Source of the DNA: JALZKA01 sp963715405
GTDB lineage: Bacteria; Actinomycetota; Thermoleophilia; Solirubrobacterales; 70-9
Direction: 5' to 3'
Assembly: GCA_963715405.1 (NCBI GenBank)
Contig: OY970239.1
Span: 1,612,001-1,676,000, forward strand
Length of the DNA: 64,000 bases
The stretch's first letter is position 1; each line of letters starts with the position of its first letter. The translations under genes were made by a program, and so were the position numbers. The notes below the pieces were generated by a model. That model saw only the letters and a program-made list of their open reading frames with translations. It ran no database searches and was not told where the DNA came from. Shown in pieces: positions 15,881-25,995 of the stretch.

Positions 15881-16651
15881 CTACTTCCCCTGGAAATCCT
15901 GGAACTTCCCGGGGCCTTCGGAAAGGAACGATTCGACCGCTCGCTTTAGGTCCTCGGTCTCGAAGAGCTCGGCGAAGACGCCAGGCGTGACCTCGTCGGC
16001 CCGCTCGATGCCGCCGTCGAGATAGGCGCGGACGATCTTCTTCGTCATGCCGTGAGCAACGGTGGGGCCTGCCGCGAGCTCTCGCGCGAACGTCATCGCC
16101 TTCTCGGCGATCTCGGCGTCAGCCAAGACGCGGTTGACGACGTTCCAGCGCTCGAGCGTTGCGGCGTCGTAGAGGCGGCCGGTCATCACGAACTCGCGCG
16201 CTCGCGCGGGCCCTGCCCGCTCGGCCATCCGCTGCGTGCCGCCCGCTCCGGGCGTGAGGCCGACCACCCGCTCGACCAGGCCGAACTTCGCGGACTCGGA
16301 AGCCCAGATCATGTCGCAGCCCAACGCCACCTCGAGGCCGGCGGTGAGGCAGAGCCCGTGGCAGATCGCGAGCGTGGGAATCGGCAACGCCTCGAGGCGC
16401 TTGATGGGACCAACCAGCGAAGGAAAGCCCTCCCCCGCCTCGGCGGCTTCCTTGAAGATCTGAACGTCCACGCCTGCCGAGAAGACGTCACCGTCCGCGC
16501 GCCAGACCGCGGCGCGGACGTCCGAGTTCTCGACCTCGCCGACGCATTCCTCAAGCTCGTGGAAGGCATCGGCACTGAAGAAGTTGAGGTCGCCGTTCGA
16601 GAGCGTGATGACGCCTACGTCGCCGTCTCGCTCATACGTGATCGCGGCCAT
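15881..16651 (-). CDS. Enoyl-CoA hydratase/isomerase family protein
   Basis: A 256-residue crotonase-fold protein. The oxyanion-hole segments are DVFSAGVDVQIFKE (where families usually have F-x-A-G-x-D) and the CHGLCLTAGLEVALGCDMIWASESAKFG region; VGLTPGAGGTQRMAE follows. The position of one general-base Glu (GAGGTQRM, often E-x-G-G) is not acidic, so hydratase activity is less sure than isomerase-like or other crotonase chemistry. It overlaps the HIT gene stop by one base. A CoA substrate is certain from the fold; the specific acyl group is not. Confidence 0.88.
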   Translation of the reverse strand: MAAITYERDGDVGVITLSNGDLNFFSADAFHELEECVGEVENSDVRAAVWRADGDVFSAGVDVQIFKEAAEAGEGFPSLVGPIKRLEALPIPTLAICHGLCLTAGLEVALGCDMIWASESAKFGLVERVVGLTPGAGGTQRMAERAGPARAREFVMTGRLYDAATLERWNVVNRVLADAEIAEKAMTFARELAAGPTVAHGMTKKIVRAYLDGGIERADEVTPGVFAELFETEDLKRAVESFLSEGPGKFQDFQGK

Positions 16652-17088
16652 CAGCCTTCGCCCCTGATCTTCGCGGCGGTCGCCTTGATCTCCTCGGAAT
16701 CACCCGGCTGTGGAATCCACGGCAGCTTGAGGGGATCGTCCGAGTTTCGCGGCACCACGTGGAGATGAAAGTGAAAGACCGTCTGCCACGCGGCCTCGCC
16801 GCAGCAGTTGAGGACATTGAAGCCCTCGGGGTCGATCGTCTCCTCCATCTTGCGAGCGAGGCGCCGCGCCGCGAGCGTGCAGGCGGCGAGGTCGTCGTCG
16901 GAGATATCCATCAAATCCGCCGAGTGTGTCCGCGGGATCACCAGCGCGTGGCCTGGTGTAGCCGGGTTGATGTCCATGAACGCGACCGTGTGGTCGTCCT
17001 CGTCGATGATCTCACCCGGCAACTCGCCCGCGACGATCTTGCAGAAGATGCAGTCGGGGTCGGGGTGCGCGCCTTCGATCTCGCTCAT
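16651..17088 (-). CDS. HIT-family nucleotide hydrolase/transferase
   Basis: A 145-residue histidine-triad protein starting ATG at 17088 (MSEIEGAHPD). It has the zinc-type N-terminus CIFCKIVAGELP, the PATPGHALVIPRTH segment and the triad FHFHLHVVP, where the middle His is the catalytic nucleophile. Family members hydrolyse AMP-linked substrates such as AMP-lysine or dinucleoside polyphosphates. It is coupled to the enoyl-CoA hydratase gene by a one-base overlap. Confidence 0.92.
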   Translation of the reverse strand: MSEIEGAHPDPDCIFCKIVAGELPGEIIDEDDHTVAFMDINPATPGHALVIPRTHSADLMDISDDDLAACTLAARRLARKMEETIDPEGFNVLNCCGEAAWQTVFHFHLHVVPRNSDDPLKLPWIPQPGDSEEIKATAAKIRGEG

Positions 17089-17098
17089 GGCGGTGAGC

Positions 17099-18525
17099 CT
17101 ACGTGAGGGCCTTGCGGGCGTGCTCGACGACCTCGGCGCGACTGGAGACCTCGCCGGCGAAGAGCGCTGCTTGGACTTCCGAGATGAGGCGCCCGAGGTC
17201 CGGTCCCTCGGCGATTCCCACCTCGCGCGCCAGCTCGTCACCCGGCAGAGGGAGCGTGGGCGGGCCCGATCGCTGCCACTCGAGCGCGTCCGGAAGCACC
17301 TCGCGGACGAGGTCGAGGTGGGCCTGAATCATCTCGGGCGCGGCGACGGCGCCTGAGCCGCGCGCCGACATCCGGTCGGCCGCGGTGAGCAGGGTCACGT
17401 CGGGAGCCACATCGCCGCACTCGCGCAGGTAGTCGAAGAGGCGTCGCCGTGGCAATGGGCGCTCGTGGACCATGAATCCCAGGTGGAGATGGTGCCGCGT
17501 GAGCCCTGAGACGTAGCGGCGAAGCGCCGCGCTCGCCTTGAGGCGCGCCAGCGACTTGTCGACGATCTCCGCCCCAACCGAGTCATGGCCGATGAACGTC
17601 ACGTAGCCGTTGCGATCCCCCTTTGTCGCGGGCTTTCCAGTGTCGTGGAGGAGCGCCCCGAGCCGGAGGCCGTCTCCGCGCGTGAAGTCGTCGCCGAGCG
17701 GTTCGGCGAGCAAGGCCCGGACCGCCTCGGCGCTCTCGCCCGCGTACCTCTCCAAATCGCTTTCCACCACCAAGAGCTGGCGAAGGACCTCGATCGTGTG
17801 CCCGTGGGCGTCGAGGTGGTGGTTCGGGTTCTGCTCCACCCCCCGCAGCGCCTCAAGCTCGGGGAGTACGCCCGCGGTTGCGCCCAGCTCGTGTAAGAAC
17901 TCGAGCGCTTGCAGAGGGTCCGGAACGCCGATGAGGAGCCGGAGCTCAGCGAGGCGCCGCTCGCCGGCCGGCTCCGCGGCGCGGCCGGCCTCAGCCCTAG
18001 CGAGCTCAATGGTGCGAGGCTCGATCTCGAGCTCAAGCGTGGCGGCGATCCGCGCTGCGCGGATCAGGCGAAGCGGATCGTCGGCGAATGCTCGTTCGGA
18101 TGCGACGCGGAGGACACGAGCTTCGAGGTCCTTCGCTCCCCCGGTGGGGTCGATCGGCGCGCGCATCGGGAGCGGCGAGCGGAACGGCAAGGGCGTTGAC
18201 GGTGAAGTCGCGAAGCGCTCAGGTCCGCTTCGATGCCGTCGGCCCGAAGGCGCGTAACGTCGAGGTGCCAAAGGCGATCCGGCGAGATGACCCGCCAGGT
18301 CCCGAACCGCTCAGAGAGCGGAAACGCGACTCCGCCGGCCGAGGACGCGATCGCTCGGGCCGTGATCTCGTCTGCACCCGGCTCGACCGCCAGGTCTACG
18401 TCGACCACCTCGCGGCCCATGAGCGCGTCGCGCACCGCCCCGCCGACGACCCAGCCGCTCACGCCTTCCTCGAGCGCCACCGAGATGCCCGGCGCTCGCC
18501 GAAGCGCCTCGCCAAGACCGCTCAC
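17099..18525 (-). CDS. CCA-adding enzyme / poly(A) polymerase family with HD domain (frameshifted)
   Basis: Class II nucleotidyltransferase that adds or repairs the tRNA 3' CCA. The head domain reads GWVVGGAVRDALMGREVVDVDLAVEP (the GG...R and DxD catalytic motifs), then RDFTVNALAV. The neck holds FADDPLRLIRAARIAA, and an HD domain follows (LGALLHDTGKPATK). One extra base near 18219 splits the protein between strand frames; removing it restores DLALRDFTVNALAVPLP. Full length would be about 475 residues. The ATG at 18525 overlaps the alr stop (ATGA). Whether it is a full CCA-adder or an A-adding enzyme cannot be told. Confidence 0.88.
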
Positions 18526-19641
18526 GAGCCGCTCACGTACTCGCGCTCGACGCGCGGAAGAAGGCCGGTCGTCACTTCGTAGTTGATCGTCCCCAGCGCT
18601 CGCGCCACCTCCTCCGCGAGGATTCGCTCGCCGCCTCGCTCGCCGATCAAGACGACCTCATCGAACGCGCCGACGTCTGTTTCGGGTCCGAGGTCGACGG
18701 TGATGTTGTCCATGGAGACGGTCCCGACGATCGGGCGGCGATCGCCGCCGACCAGGGCGTCGGCCTGGTTCGAAAGACCGCGCCGCCAGCCGTCGCCGTA
18801 GCCGATTGGCACGGGCGCGACCCACGTTTCCTCGGAGGCGGTCCAGGTGCGCCCGTATCCCGCGCTCGCGCCAGGCTCGAATCGCTTCCGGTCGGCGACG
18901 TAGGAGCAGAGCTCGAGCGCGGGCTTGAGGCCGTGATCTCGCGGGTCGCTGCCCGAACGGATCGAGGCCGTAGATGGCGACCCCGCAGCGAACCAGGTCG
19001 AAGTGGCTCGCGGGCTCGCGAAGCGTCGCCGCGCTGTTGGCCGCGTGCAAAACGATCTCCGGGTGACGCTCTTTCGCCGGCTCGGCGACCGCGCGAAAGC
19101 GCTCGAGCTGCTTGTGCCATGAACTGCTCGTCATCGTCGGCGGTCGCGAAGTGGGTCCACACGCCTGCGAGCTCCATCCGCTCGTCGGCGGCGACGGCGT
19201 CGATCAACCGTTCCACCTCGCCCGCATCGCTGAGGCCGAGCCGCCCCATGCCCGAGTCGTACTTGACGTGGACTCTCGGGACGAGCCCCGACCGGGCGGC
19301 CGCCCTGCCGAGGAGCTTCGCGTGTCGCGTCACGCCAGATCGAGATCTCGGCACCGCAGGCGAGCGCCTCGTCGAGCTCTGAGTCCGCGATCGCGCCCAT
19401 GACGAAGATCCGCGCGCCGGTGAGCGCCCCGCGAAGGCACTCCGCCTCCGTCGACCGTCGCCACGGCGAGCATGTCGGCGCCACCGCGCAGCGCGGCCTG
19501 GGCGCTCTGGAGCATGCCGTGGCCATAGCCGTTCGCCTTGACGACGGCGCACAGCTCCGCCCCGCCTTCGAGCCCCACCCGCAGGTGAGCGACGTTCGCT
19601 GTGATCGCGCCGAGGTCGATTCGGGCGACGGCGCGCTTCAC
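18522..19641 (-). CDS. alr: Alanine racemase (frameshifted)
   Basis: PLP enzyme making D-alanine for peptidoglycan. The N-terminal frame from GTG 19641 reads VKRAVARIDLGAITANVAHLR and AVVKANGYGHG, with the PLP-binding lysine. The next pieces, in other frames, give VHVKYDSGMGRLGLSDAGE and the ELAGVWTHFATADD region. The C-terminal frame gives PIGYGDGWRRGLSN, VGTVSMDNITVDLG and YEVTTGLLPRVEREYV. Together these cover a full racemase of about 370 residues with several one-base breaks between 18812 and 19450. Start overlaps the nnr stop by GTGA. Alanine racemase is expected to be essential, so sequence error is the likely cause of the breaks. Confidence 0.88.
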
Positions 19642-21172
19642 GGGAGTTCGAGGCCGGCGGGCAGGGCCTCGATGACGTCGCTTGCGATCACGGACTCGGC
19701 GGCGCCGACCCGCTCGGCCGCGGCCCGCCCGGCGTTCGTGTTCGCCCACACACCTGCGCATGCGGCCTCAAACGGCTCGAGCCCCTGAGCCAGGAGGGCC
19801 CCGATCGTGCCGGCGAGGACGTCGCCGGTGCCGGCGGTCGCGAGCGCGGGCGCGGAGACCACGCTGACGGCGCACCGGACCGTTCGGCTGCGCGACGATC
19901 GTGTCGTCGCCCTTGAGGACGACGACACAGCTCCCGAGCGCCGCGGCCTCGCGCGCGCAGTCGAGCCGGTGCTCACCGATCTCATCCGAGTCTTTTTCGA
20001 GGAGCCTCCCGAGCTCGCCTGCGTGCGGTGTGATCACGGTCGGCTCGGACCGCGAGGCGAGGCCGTCGAGCCCACCCGCGTGGGCGTTCAAGCCATCGGC
20101 GTCGAGGACGAGCGGCAGCGCCGCCTTCGACGCGACCGTCGCGGGCGACCTCGAGTGCCGCGTCCGAGCGGCCGAATCCCGGGCCCAGGACGAGCGCCGC
20201 CGCCTTTTCGCATGCGTCGAGGATCTCGTCCGCCGCGCCGGTGGCGAAGGCGCCTTCGGCAGACGCGCAGCCCTGGCTCATCACCTCGGTCAGCTTCGCC
20301 TCGAAGATCGGTTCGAGCTCCGAGGGAACCGCGACGGTCGCGTAGCCCGCTCCCGCGCGGATCGCCGCGCTCGCCGACAGGACGACCGAGCCGGTCAGCC
20401 CGCGCGAGCCGCCGGCGACCACGACCTGCCCGGAGGTGAACTTGGTCGAGTCGGCCTCGCGCCGCGGCAGGCGCTCGAGAACGCGCGTCGGTGATCGTCC
20501 CCGCCGGGGGGCTCGGTCCCGACATCGGCCGGGATGCCGATGTCCGCGACGCGGAGCTCGCCGGTCGATCGCTTGCCGGGGGCGATGACGGTGGCCGAGC
20601 TTCGCGGCGTGAAAGGTGACGGTGACGTCCGCCTCGGTCGCAACGCCCTCGACCTCGCCGGTCGAGCCGTCCACGCCCGAGGCGATGTCGGCCGCGACGA
20701 TCGGCGCACCGCACGCGTTCATCGCTTCGATCGCCTCCTTCGCCGGCGAGCGAGGGGCGCCGTCGAATCCGGTGCCGAAGATCGCGTCGACGACGCAGCC
20801 CGAGCCTTCGAGGGCGCTGTGCGATCTCCTCGGTCGCAACCTCGCGGCCGGGATCGGGGAGGCGCGAGTGGTTCTCGGCCGCGTCGCCGGAGAGCTCTCC
20901 GGCCGGCCAGAGCAGAAGAGTCTCCGCCTCGAAGCCCGTATCGGCGAGGAGTCGCGCGGCGACGAGCCCGTCGCCGCCGTTGTTGCCCTTGCCGCAGACG
21001 ATCGCGCACCGGCCCGGGCCTGGCGACCTCACGGACGGCCTGGGCCACCGCCTCGCCGGCCGTCTCCATGAGCTGGAGCGAAGGGATGCCCCGCTCCTCG
21101 ATCGCCTCGGAATCGGCGGCGCGCATGCTCTCGGCGTCATGAAGCGGGTCGAGCCAGTCGGGGAAGCGCCAT
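19638..21172 (-). CDS. nnr: Bifunctional NAD(P)H-hydrate epimerase/dehydratase (frameshifted)
   Basis: Repairs damaged NAD(P)H. The N-terminal YjeF/NnrE part shows DPLHDAESMRAADSEAIEERG, LQLMETAGEAVAQAV and the loop CAIVCGKGNNGGDGLVAARLL. The C-terminal ribokinase-like NnrD part shows GSRGLTGSVVLSASAAIRAGAGYATV, VLGPGFGRSDAALEVA, VITPHAGELGRLL and the signature ATAGTGDVLAGTIGALLAQG. The pieces lie in all three frames, so several indels are present across about 510 residues. The likely start is ATG at 21172 (MALP) assuming one more indel; an in-frame ATG lies at 21126. Confidence 0.85.
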
Positions 21173-21186
21173 CGCCCGCAGGGTAA

Positions 21187-21292
21187 CTCGGTGCCAGGTA
21201 CCTAACGCGTTGCTCACATTCAAAGCACTCGTCGCTAGGCACACATCGCCCGAGCTCAAGTCTTAGCGCTCTATGAGGTACCTGGCACCGAG
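21187..21292. repeat. 106-bp element with 17-bp perfect terminal inverted repeats
   Basis: CTCGGTGCCAGGTACCT at 21187-21203 is the exact reverse complement of 21276-21292. The right arm overlaps the acpS 3' end, so the last acpS codons (SVPGTS) and its TAG are made of repeat sequence. The left arm and 13 adjoining bases resemble 9808-9837. No transposase lies near. The shape fits a REP doublet (REPIN) or small MITE. Confidence 0.75.
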
Positions 21293-21659
21293 CGCGGGCG
21301 GGCGACGACGACCGCCGCCGCGAGCTCGCGCGAGTGCGTCAGCGAGACCTCGAGGTCAATGCCGCGCTCCGAAGCAACGCGTTCCGCCGAGCCGCTCGGA
21401 CGGAGCGACGGGCGCCTCGTCGCCGACCGCCCTCGACCTCGACCTCGTGGAGGCGCAGGCCGCCGAGGCCGAGCGCCTTGAGCGCCGCCTCCTTGGCGGC
21501 GAAGCGCGCTGCCAGGTGGCGTGCGGGCCGGGCACGCGGGCGCAGCAACTCGAGCTCGCGCCGGGTGAAGATACGCTCGGCGAGCGTGGGCGCCGCTCGA
21601 GAGCGCGCTCGACACGCGTCGATCTCGATCAGGTCGATACCGGTGCCCTGAGCGGTCAC
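21271..21659 (-). CDS. acpS: Holo-[acyl-carrier-protein] synthase (frameshifted)
   Basis: Transfers 4'-phosphopantetheine from CoA to apo-ACP, enabling fatty-acid synthesis. The N-terminal frame from GTG 21659 reads VTAQGTGIDLIEID, the Mg-binding GxDLxExxR-type start, then LAERIFTRRELELL and HLAARFAAKEAALKALG, the catalytic WAAKEA-type helix. After a one-base break near 21410 the C-terminus reads GSAERVASERG, EVSLTHSRELAAAVVVA and ends in repeat-derived RSVPGTS. About 129 residues, normal for the family. GTG overlaps the preceding stop (GTGA). Confidence 0.88.
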
Positions 21660-23376
21660 TCGGCGAGCTTGACGACGTGCCGGGTGATCACGCTCGTCCT
21701 CGAAGCGCTGGCCGAAGGCGACCACGCCGAACTTGTCGGCGAGGAACGGCCCGCCAGAGTCCTCGGGCGAGCCGCCCCGAGGCGTCCGTGACTCGAGCCC
21801 GCCGACGAACTCGTCGAGGATCGGCCGCAAGGTCGATCGCGCCGATGTACTCGAAGTCATCGCCTAGCGCCTCCTGGCCCGCTGCATAGGCCTCGGTGTC
21901 TGAGAAGTCGCCCGGCAGAGCCGGGGTCGGAGGCTGCGGCCGCCTCCTCGTCGCGGAAGAAGCCATAGCGGATGACGTCGCCGTCGAGCTCGATGTTCGC
22001 GAAGGGCAAGTCGGCGTGCGCTGGCGACCGTCTGGTGGGGACGCAGCCGTCAGCGTCGCCGCGCCGATGCAGTCGGTCGCGTCGAGCTCGAACCGGCGAT
22101 CTCGTCGACGGTTTCGTCCTCGAGCGCGGAGAACCCGACGTCGGAGCCGCCCAACAGGCGGTCCGATCTTCGCGTCGCCCTCTTCGCGAGCCTTGGCCTC
22201 GGTCGCGTCGATCAGCTCGGCGGCGGTCTCCGGGTCGGACGTCTCGATCTCACCGTTGACCTCGATCCGTCGGGTAGCTCGCCGCGAACCCACAGGCTTG
22301 CGTCGCCGAACGCGCCGGCCGCATCGTCGAGGGCGACGCCCGTCTCGCTCTCGAAGGCGGCCGCGATGCCTTCCTCGGGAAGTCCTCGAGGTCGGCACGC
22401 CCTCCTCCTGGGCGCGCTCGAAGAGATCGACGATCGGGCCGGACCGAAGGCGCCGAGGTCGTCGAGCGCCGAAAGCGCCGAGCGAGTCGCCGGGCGCGGT
22501 GCCCAGAAGGGGGCTCGCCGCCAGCCTCGGGCTGGCCCTCGAAGAGTCGGGACGGAGTAGTCGACGTAGATCTGATCGTAGGCCGAGACGCCCGCCGAGA
22601 CGGCGATCGCCGCCCTCGAAGAGCTCGGGCACGATCGCCTGCGCCTGCGCGAACTCCTCGGCGTCCTCGGGATCGAGTCACGAAGTCCTCGTACTGCGCG
22701 AGGTCGAAAAGAACGTGGCCAGGCCGTCGTCTTCGAAGTTGCCGAGGCTCTCGGTGCCAGCTTGTCGCTGGAAGCCGAGGCTTTCGCCGCCGGAAGCGTC
22801 CACCGCCGCTTCGAAGTCCGCGGCGGGCGCAAGAACGACGTGGCCGTCGAAGGCGCCGAGCCGGTATCGAGTCATCCGGCAGCAGCGAAATAGGTGACGC
22901 CCTCGTACTCGCCCTCCTCGTAGGTGACGGGTCTTCCCTGCGCCAGGAGGCTCTGGATCGACTCGAGCGCCTGCTCCTCGTCCGTCGTCTCGACGGCAGC
23001 GACGAAGCTCGTCTTCGCCCTCCGCGTCTTCCGTAGCTCCGAGAAGCCGGCCTTCTCGCCGAGCCAGGGCTCGATGTCTTCTGCATAGGAGAACTCGACG
23101 CCCGCAGTCGGCGGCCTCGGACTCGAGCTGCTCGATCGCAAAGTCGCCGCGGATCGCCCACGTCGCCAAGCAGCGGCAGCTCCCCAAGCTCGGCGAGAAG
23201 CGCGTCGAGGTTCTCGGCCTGCTCGCCTTCGGGCCGGATCGTAGAACTCGACGTAGAACGCGCATGTCGGCGGGCATGACGCTCGCGGGCCCCGAGAGCT
23301 CTCTGGAGTCCTCGTCGCCGCAGCCGGCGACGGCAAGAGCGAGAGCAACGGACGCTGAGAGAAAAGTCGTCTTCAT
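21656..23376 (-). CDS. DUF3352-like lipoprotein (heavily frameshifted)
   Basis: Begins ATG at 23376 with a lipoprotein signal MKTTFLSASVALALAVAGCG (lipobox VAGC), then PASVMPADMRV and, after a frame change, FYVEFYDPA, the characteristic opening of DUF3352 proteins. Further pieces in different frames read GDFAIEQLESEA, VEFSYAEDIEPWLGEKAGFSEL, SIQSLLAQGRPVTYEEGEYEGVTYF, LGAFDGHVVLAPAADFEAAVDASGGES and LADKFGVVAFGQRFEDE. It ends VITRHVVKLAE. At least six breaks occur. The expected product is an outer-face lipoprotein of about 570 residues, function unknown, coupled to acpS by GTGA. Confidence 0.72.
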
Positions 23377-23404
23377 GGGCCGCCTAAGGTACCGGGAGGC
23401 CGCG

Positions 23405-25277
23405 TTACTCGACCGTGACCGTCTTCGCAAGGTTTCGCGGCTGGTCGACATTCAGGCCCTTCATGCGCGCGACATGGTAGGCGAGAAGCTGGAGCGGCAG
23501 GATCGCGAGGATCGGCTGGAGGATCCAATCGGTGCGCGGCACCTCGATCGTGAGGTCGGAGGCCTCGGCGACCTTGGCGCGTTCCCTCGGTCGCAATCGA
23601 GATCACGTCGGCGCCGCGAGCCCGTACCTCCTCGACGTTCGAGAGCATCTTGTCCAGGATCGGGCTGTCGGTTGCGACGCAGACGACCGGCGTCGAATCG
23701 TCGAGGAGCGCGATCGGGCCGTGCTTCATCTCGCCGGCCGCGTAAGCGTCGGAGGGGATGTAGGAGATCTCCTTCATCTTGAGCGCGCCCTCGAGGCAGA
23801 CCGGCAGGCCGATGTTCCGGCCGAGGTAGAGGAAGAAGCGCCCCTCGTGCTCGGCGCGGGCGACCTCCTCGACCGGCCCTTCGACCATGTCCAGCGTCTC
23901 CTGAATCGCGTGCGGCAAGGACTTGAGCTCGGCGATGAGCTCTGCGAGCCGCGCCGCTTCGATCGACCCGCGCTGCTGGGCGACCCACAGGCCGAGGAGA
24001 TACATCGCCGCGACTTGGCAGGTGAAGGTCTTGGTCGCGGCGACGCCGATCTCGAGGCCCGCGCGCGTGAAGAGAACGGCGTCCGAGTCGCGAGTCGCCT
24101 GGCTTCCCATGATGTTCGTGAGCGCCATCACCTTCGCGCCGCGCTCGCGTGCGAGGCGCATCGCGGCGAGGGTGTCTGCCGTCTCGCCCGACTGGGTGAT
24201 GCCGATCACGAGGTCGTCCTCGTTCACCACCGGGTCGCGGTAGCGGTACTCGGAGGCGATGTCCATCTCGACCGGGACGCGCGCCCACTGCTCGATCGCG
24301 TAGCGGCCGACGAGCCCGGCGTGATAGCTCGTCCCGCAGGCGACGATGACGATGCGGCGCATCCTCTGGATGAACTCGGGGTCGATGTCGAGCTCCGAGA
24401 GGTCCACCCGGTCGGCGTCCGCCAGGCGGTCGGCGATCGTCTCGGCGACGGCGTCCGGCTGCTCGTCGATCTCCTTTCGCATGAAGGTCTCATAGCCGCC
24501 CTTCTCGGCGGCGTCCTCGTCCCATGTCACCTCTTCTGAGTCGCGCTTGACCGCCGCGCCATGGACATCCGTGACCTCGGCGCCGTCGGCGCTGACGGTG
24601 ACGATCTCGCCGTTCTCGATCGTGAGCGCCTGGCGCGTCTCCGCGAGGAAGGCGGGGATCGCCGAGGCGACGAAGGTCTCGTCGTCCCCGAGCCCCACGA
24701 TCAGCGGGCACTCCTGGCGCGCGGCAACCAGGACGTCCGGGTGGGCGGAGTGCATCGCACAGAAGGCGTAGTGACCGCGCAGGTCAGCGAAGGCTGCGGA
24801 AACGGCCTCGGTGAGATCCCCGTCGTAGTGCTTTTCGATCAGATGAGCGACGATCTCCGCGTCCGTCTCGGAGGAGAAAACATGGCCTTCCTCTCGGAGC
24901 TCGGCACGGAGCTCGGAGTGGTTCTCGACGATCCCGTTCAGGACGATGTGGACCTCGTCCGAGCAGTCGCCGTGGGGGTGAGCGTTCTCCTCGGTGACCC
25001 GGCCATGGGTCGCCCACCGCGTGTGGGCGAGGCCGATCGTCGCCGGCGGCGCCGCGACCGCAACCGCACCGCCGCCGTCGCCATTAGAGCGATCGTCAGC
25101 TGCCACGGCCTCGCGAAGGTTCTGAAGGTTGCCGACGGCGCGGATGCTGTCGATGTGCCCGTTCTCGAGCAGGGAGATTCCCGCTGAGTCGTAGCCCCGG
25201 TACTCGAGCTTTTGAAGCCCTTGGATCAGGAGGTCACGGCACGGCCGCTTCCCCACGTAGCCGACGATGCCGCACAT
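23405..25277 (-). CDS. glmS: Glucosamine-fructose-6-phosphate aminotransferase (one frameshift)
   Basis: Makes glucosamine-6-phosphate from fructose-6-phosphate and glutamine, the first step to UDP-GlcNAc. The N-terminal nucleophile Cys2 follows Met (MCGIVGYVGKR) in a class II glutaminase domain with HTRWATHGRV. Two SIS domains follow (VACGTSYHAG, ITQSGETADTLAAM, LGRNIGLPVCLEGALKMKEI, AGEMKHGPIAL). Near 23590 the frame shifts; the other frame supplies ERAKVAEASDL...LPLQLLAYHVA..GLNVDQPRNLAKTVTVE, the standard C-terminus. The restored length is about 620 residues. No glmS ribozyme fits in the 21-base gap upstream. Confidence 0.95.
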
Positions 25278-25298
25278 GGTCTCTAAGGGTAGAGGGGG

Positions 25299-25691
25299 TC
25301 AGCCGACCAGCTCGACCTCGCAACGGATGCCGGGCGCTGACGCGAGGCGGCGATCGGCGGTAACCAGGGTGCCGCCAAGCGCCTCGGAGAGGGCGATATA
25401 GGAAGCGTCGTAAGGGCTGACGTTATGGCGAAGATCCCAGATCCGCGAAATCAAGGTGGCGTGAGTCCAGCGATCAACGGGTGCCGTTGCCAACGCGACG
25501 AGTGCACTCGAACAGCGCTCGTCTGAAAGGAGTTCTGCTCGCCGAAGCCTGCGAATCCCCGCGACTACCTCGAGGTCGATGATCTCTGGAGCCGCGAGTG
25601 GTCCGTAGGCGATCGCCTCGCGCGCAACTATTCCGCTTGCTTCGTCGTCTGCCACGGCGCTCACCAGCACCGAGGCGTCTACGACCCTCAA
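25299..25691 (-). CDS. VapC-type PIN-domain toxin ribonuclease
   Basis: 130 residues. PIN-domain acidic residues are visible: VVDASVLVSAVADD near the N-terminus, EIIDLEVVAGIRR, YDASYIALSEALG and LVTADRRLA. These make the Mg-dependent RNase site of VapC toxins. The start is a TTG at 25691 overlapping the antitoxin stop (TTGA), giving the family N-terminus LRVVDAS; reading further upstream leaves the domain. It is the second gene of a toxin-antitoxin pair, and the RNA target is unknown. Confidence 0.88.
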   Translation of the reverse strand: MRVVDASVLVSAVADDEASGIVAREAIAYGPLAAPEIIDLEVVAGIRRLRRAELLSDERCSSALVALATAPVDRWTHATLISRIWDLRHNVSPYDASYIALSEALGGTLVTADRRLASAPGIRCEVELVG

Positions 25692-25918
25692 TGCGACTCG
25701 CGATCCTCGCGGATCATCTGCACGACGAGCTCGGTGGGCGCTCGCCCGCCTGTGTGTGACGAGACCCTTTTCAACCATTCCTGCCGGGTGGGTACCCCTG
25801 CCTCCTCAATCAGCTTTGCCAGGAGGTACTCCTGAAGAGACTGGCCCGCCTCGAACGCTCGCCGCTTCCAAATGCGATGGACGTCATCCGGCACGTTCTT
25901 GATCTGCACACTCGGCAT
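25688..25918 (-). CDS. VapB-type antitoxin
   Basis: A 76-residue protein starting ATG at 25918. The N-terminal ribbon-helix-helix-like segment MPSVQIKNVPDDVHRIWKRRA should bind DNA, then SLQEYLLAKLIEEAG, and a C-terminal arm (ELVVQMIREDRESH) suited to wrap around the toxin. It sits directly upstream of and overlapping the toxin gene. Repeats of the sequence GCGCCA just upstream are the likely operator for autorepression. Confidence 0.85.
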   Translation of the reverse strand: MPSVQIKNVPDDVHRIWKRRAFEAGQSLQEYLLAKLIEEAGVPTRQEWLKRVSSHTGGRAPTELVVQMIREDRESH

Positions 25919-25930
25919 GCACCAAGTCTA

Positions 25931-25967
25931 GCGCCATTTTGGCGCCAATGGCGCCACATTAGCGCCA
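25931..25967. promoter_or_regulatory. Probable VapBC operator: four GCGCCA repeats
   Basis: GCGCCA occurs at 25931-25936, 25942-25947, 25951-25956 and 25962-25967, spaced 11, 9 and 11 bases apart. The middle two form the palindrome TGGCGCCA. They lie 13-49 bases upstream of vapB, inside the presumed promoter, where ribbon-helix-helix antitoxins usually bind paired sites. Confidence 0.6.
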
Positions 25968-25995
25968 AGCTTGTGCCTTTTCGCGTACGGATGAC

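Noticed and set aside
23380..23396. Possible third copy of the GGTACC repeat (AAGGTACCGGGAGG)
   Set aside because: Only the central AGGTACC matches; the TGGCACC half is missing.
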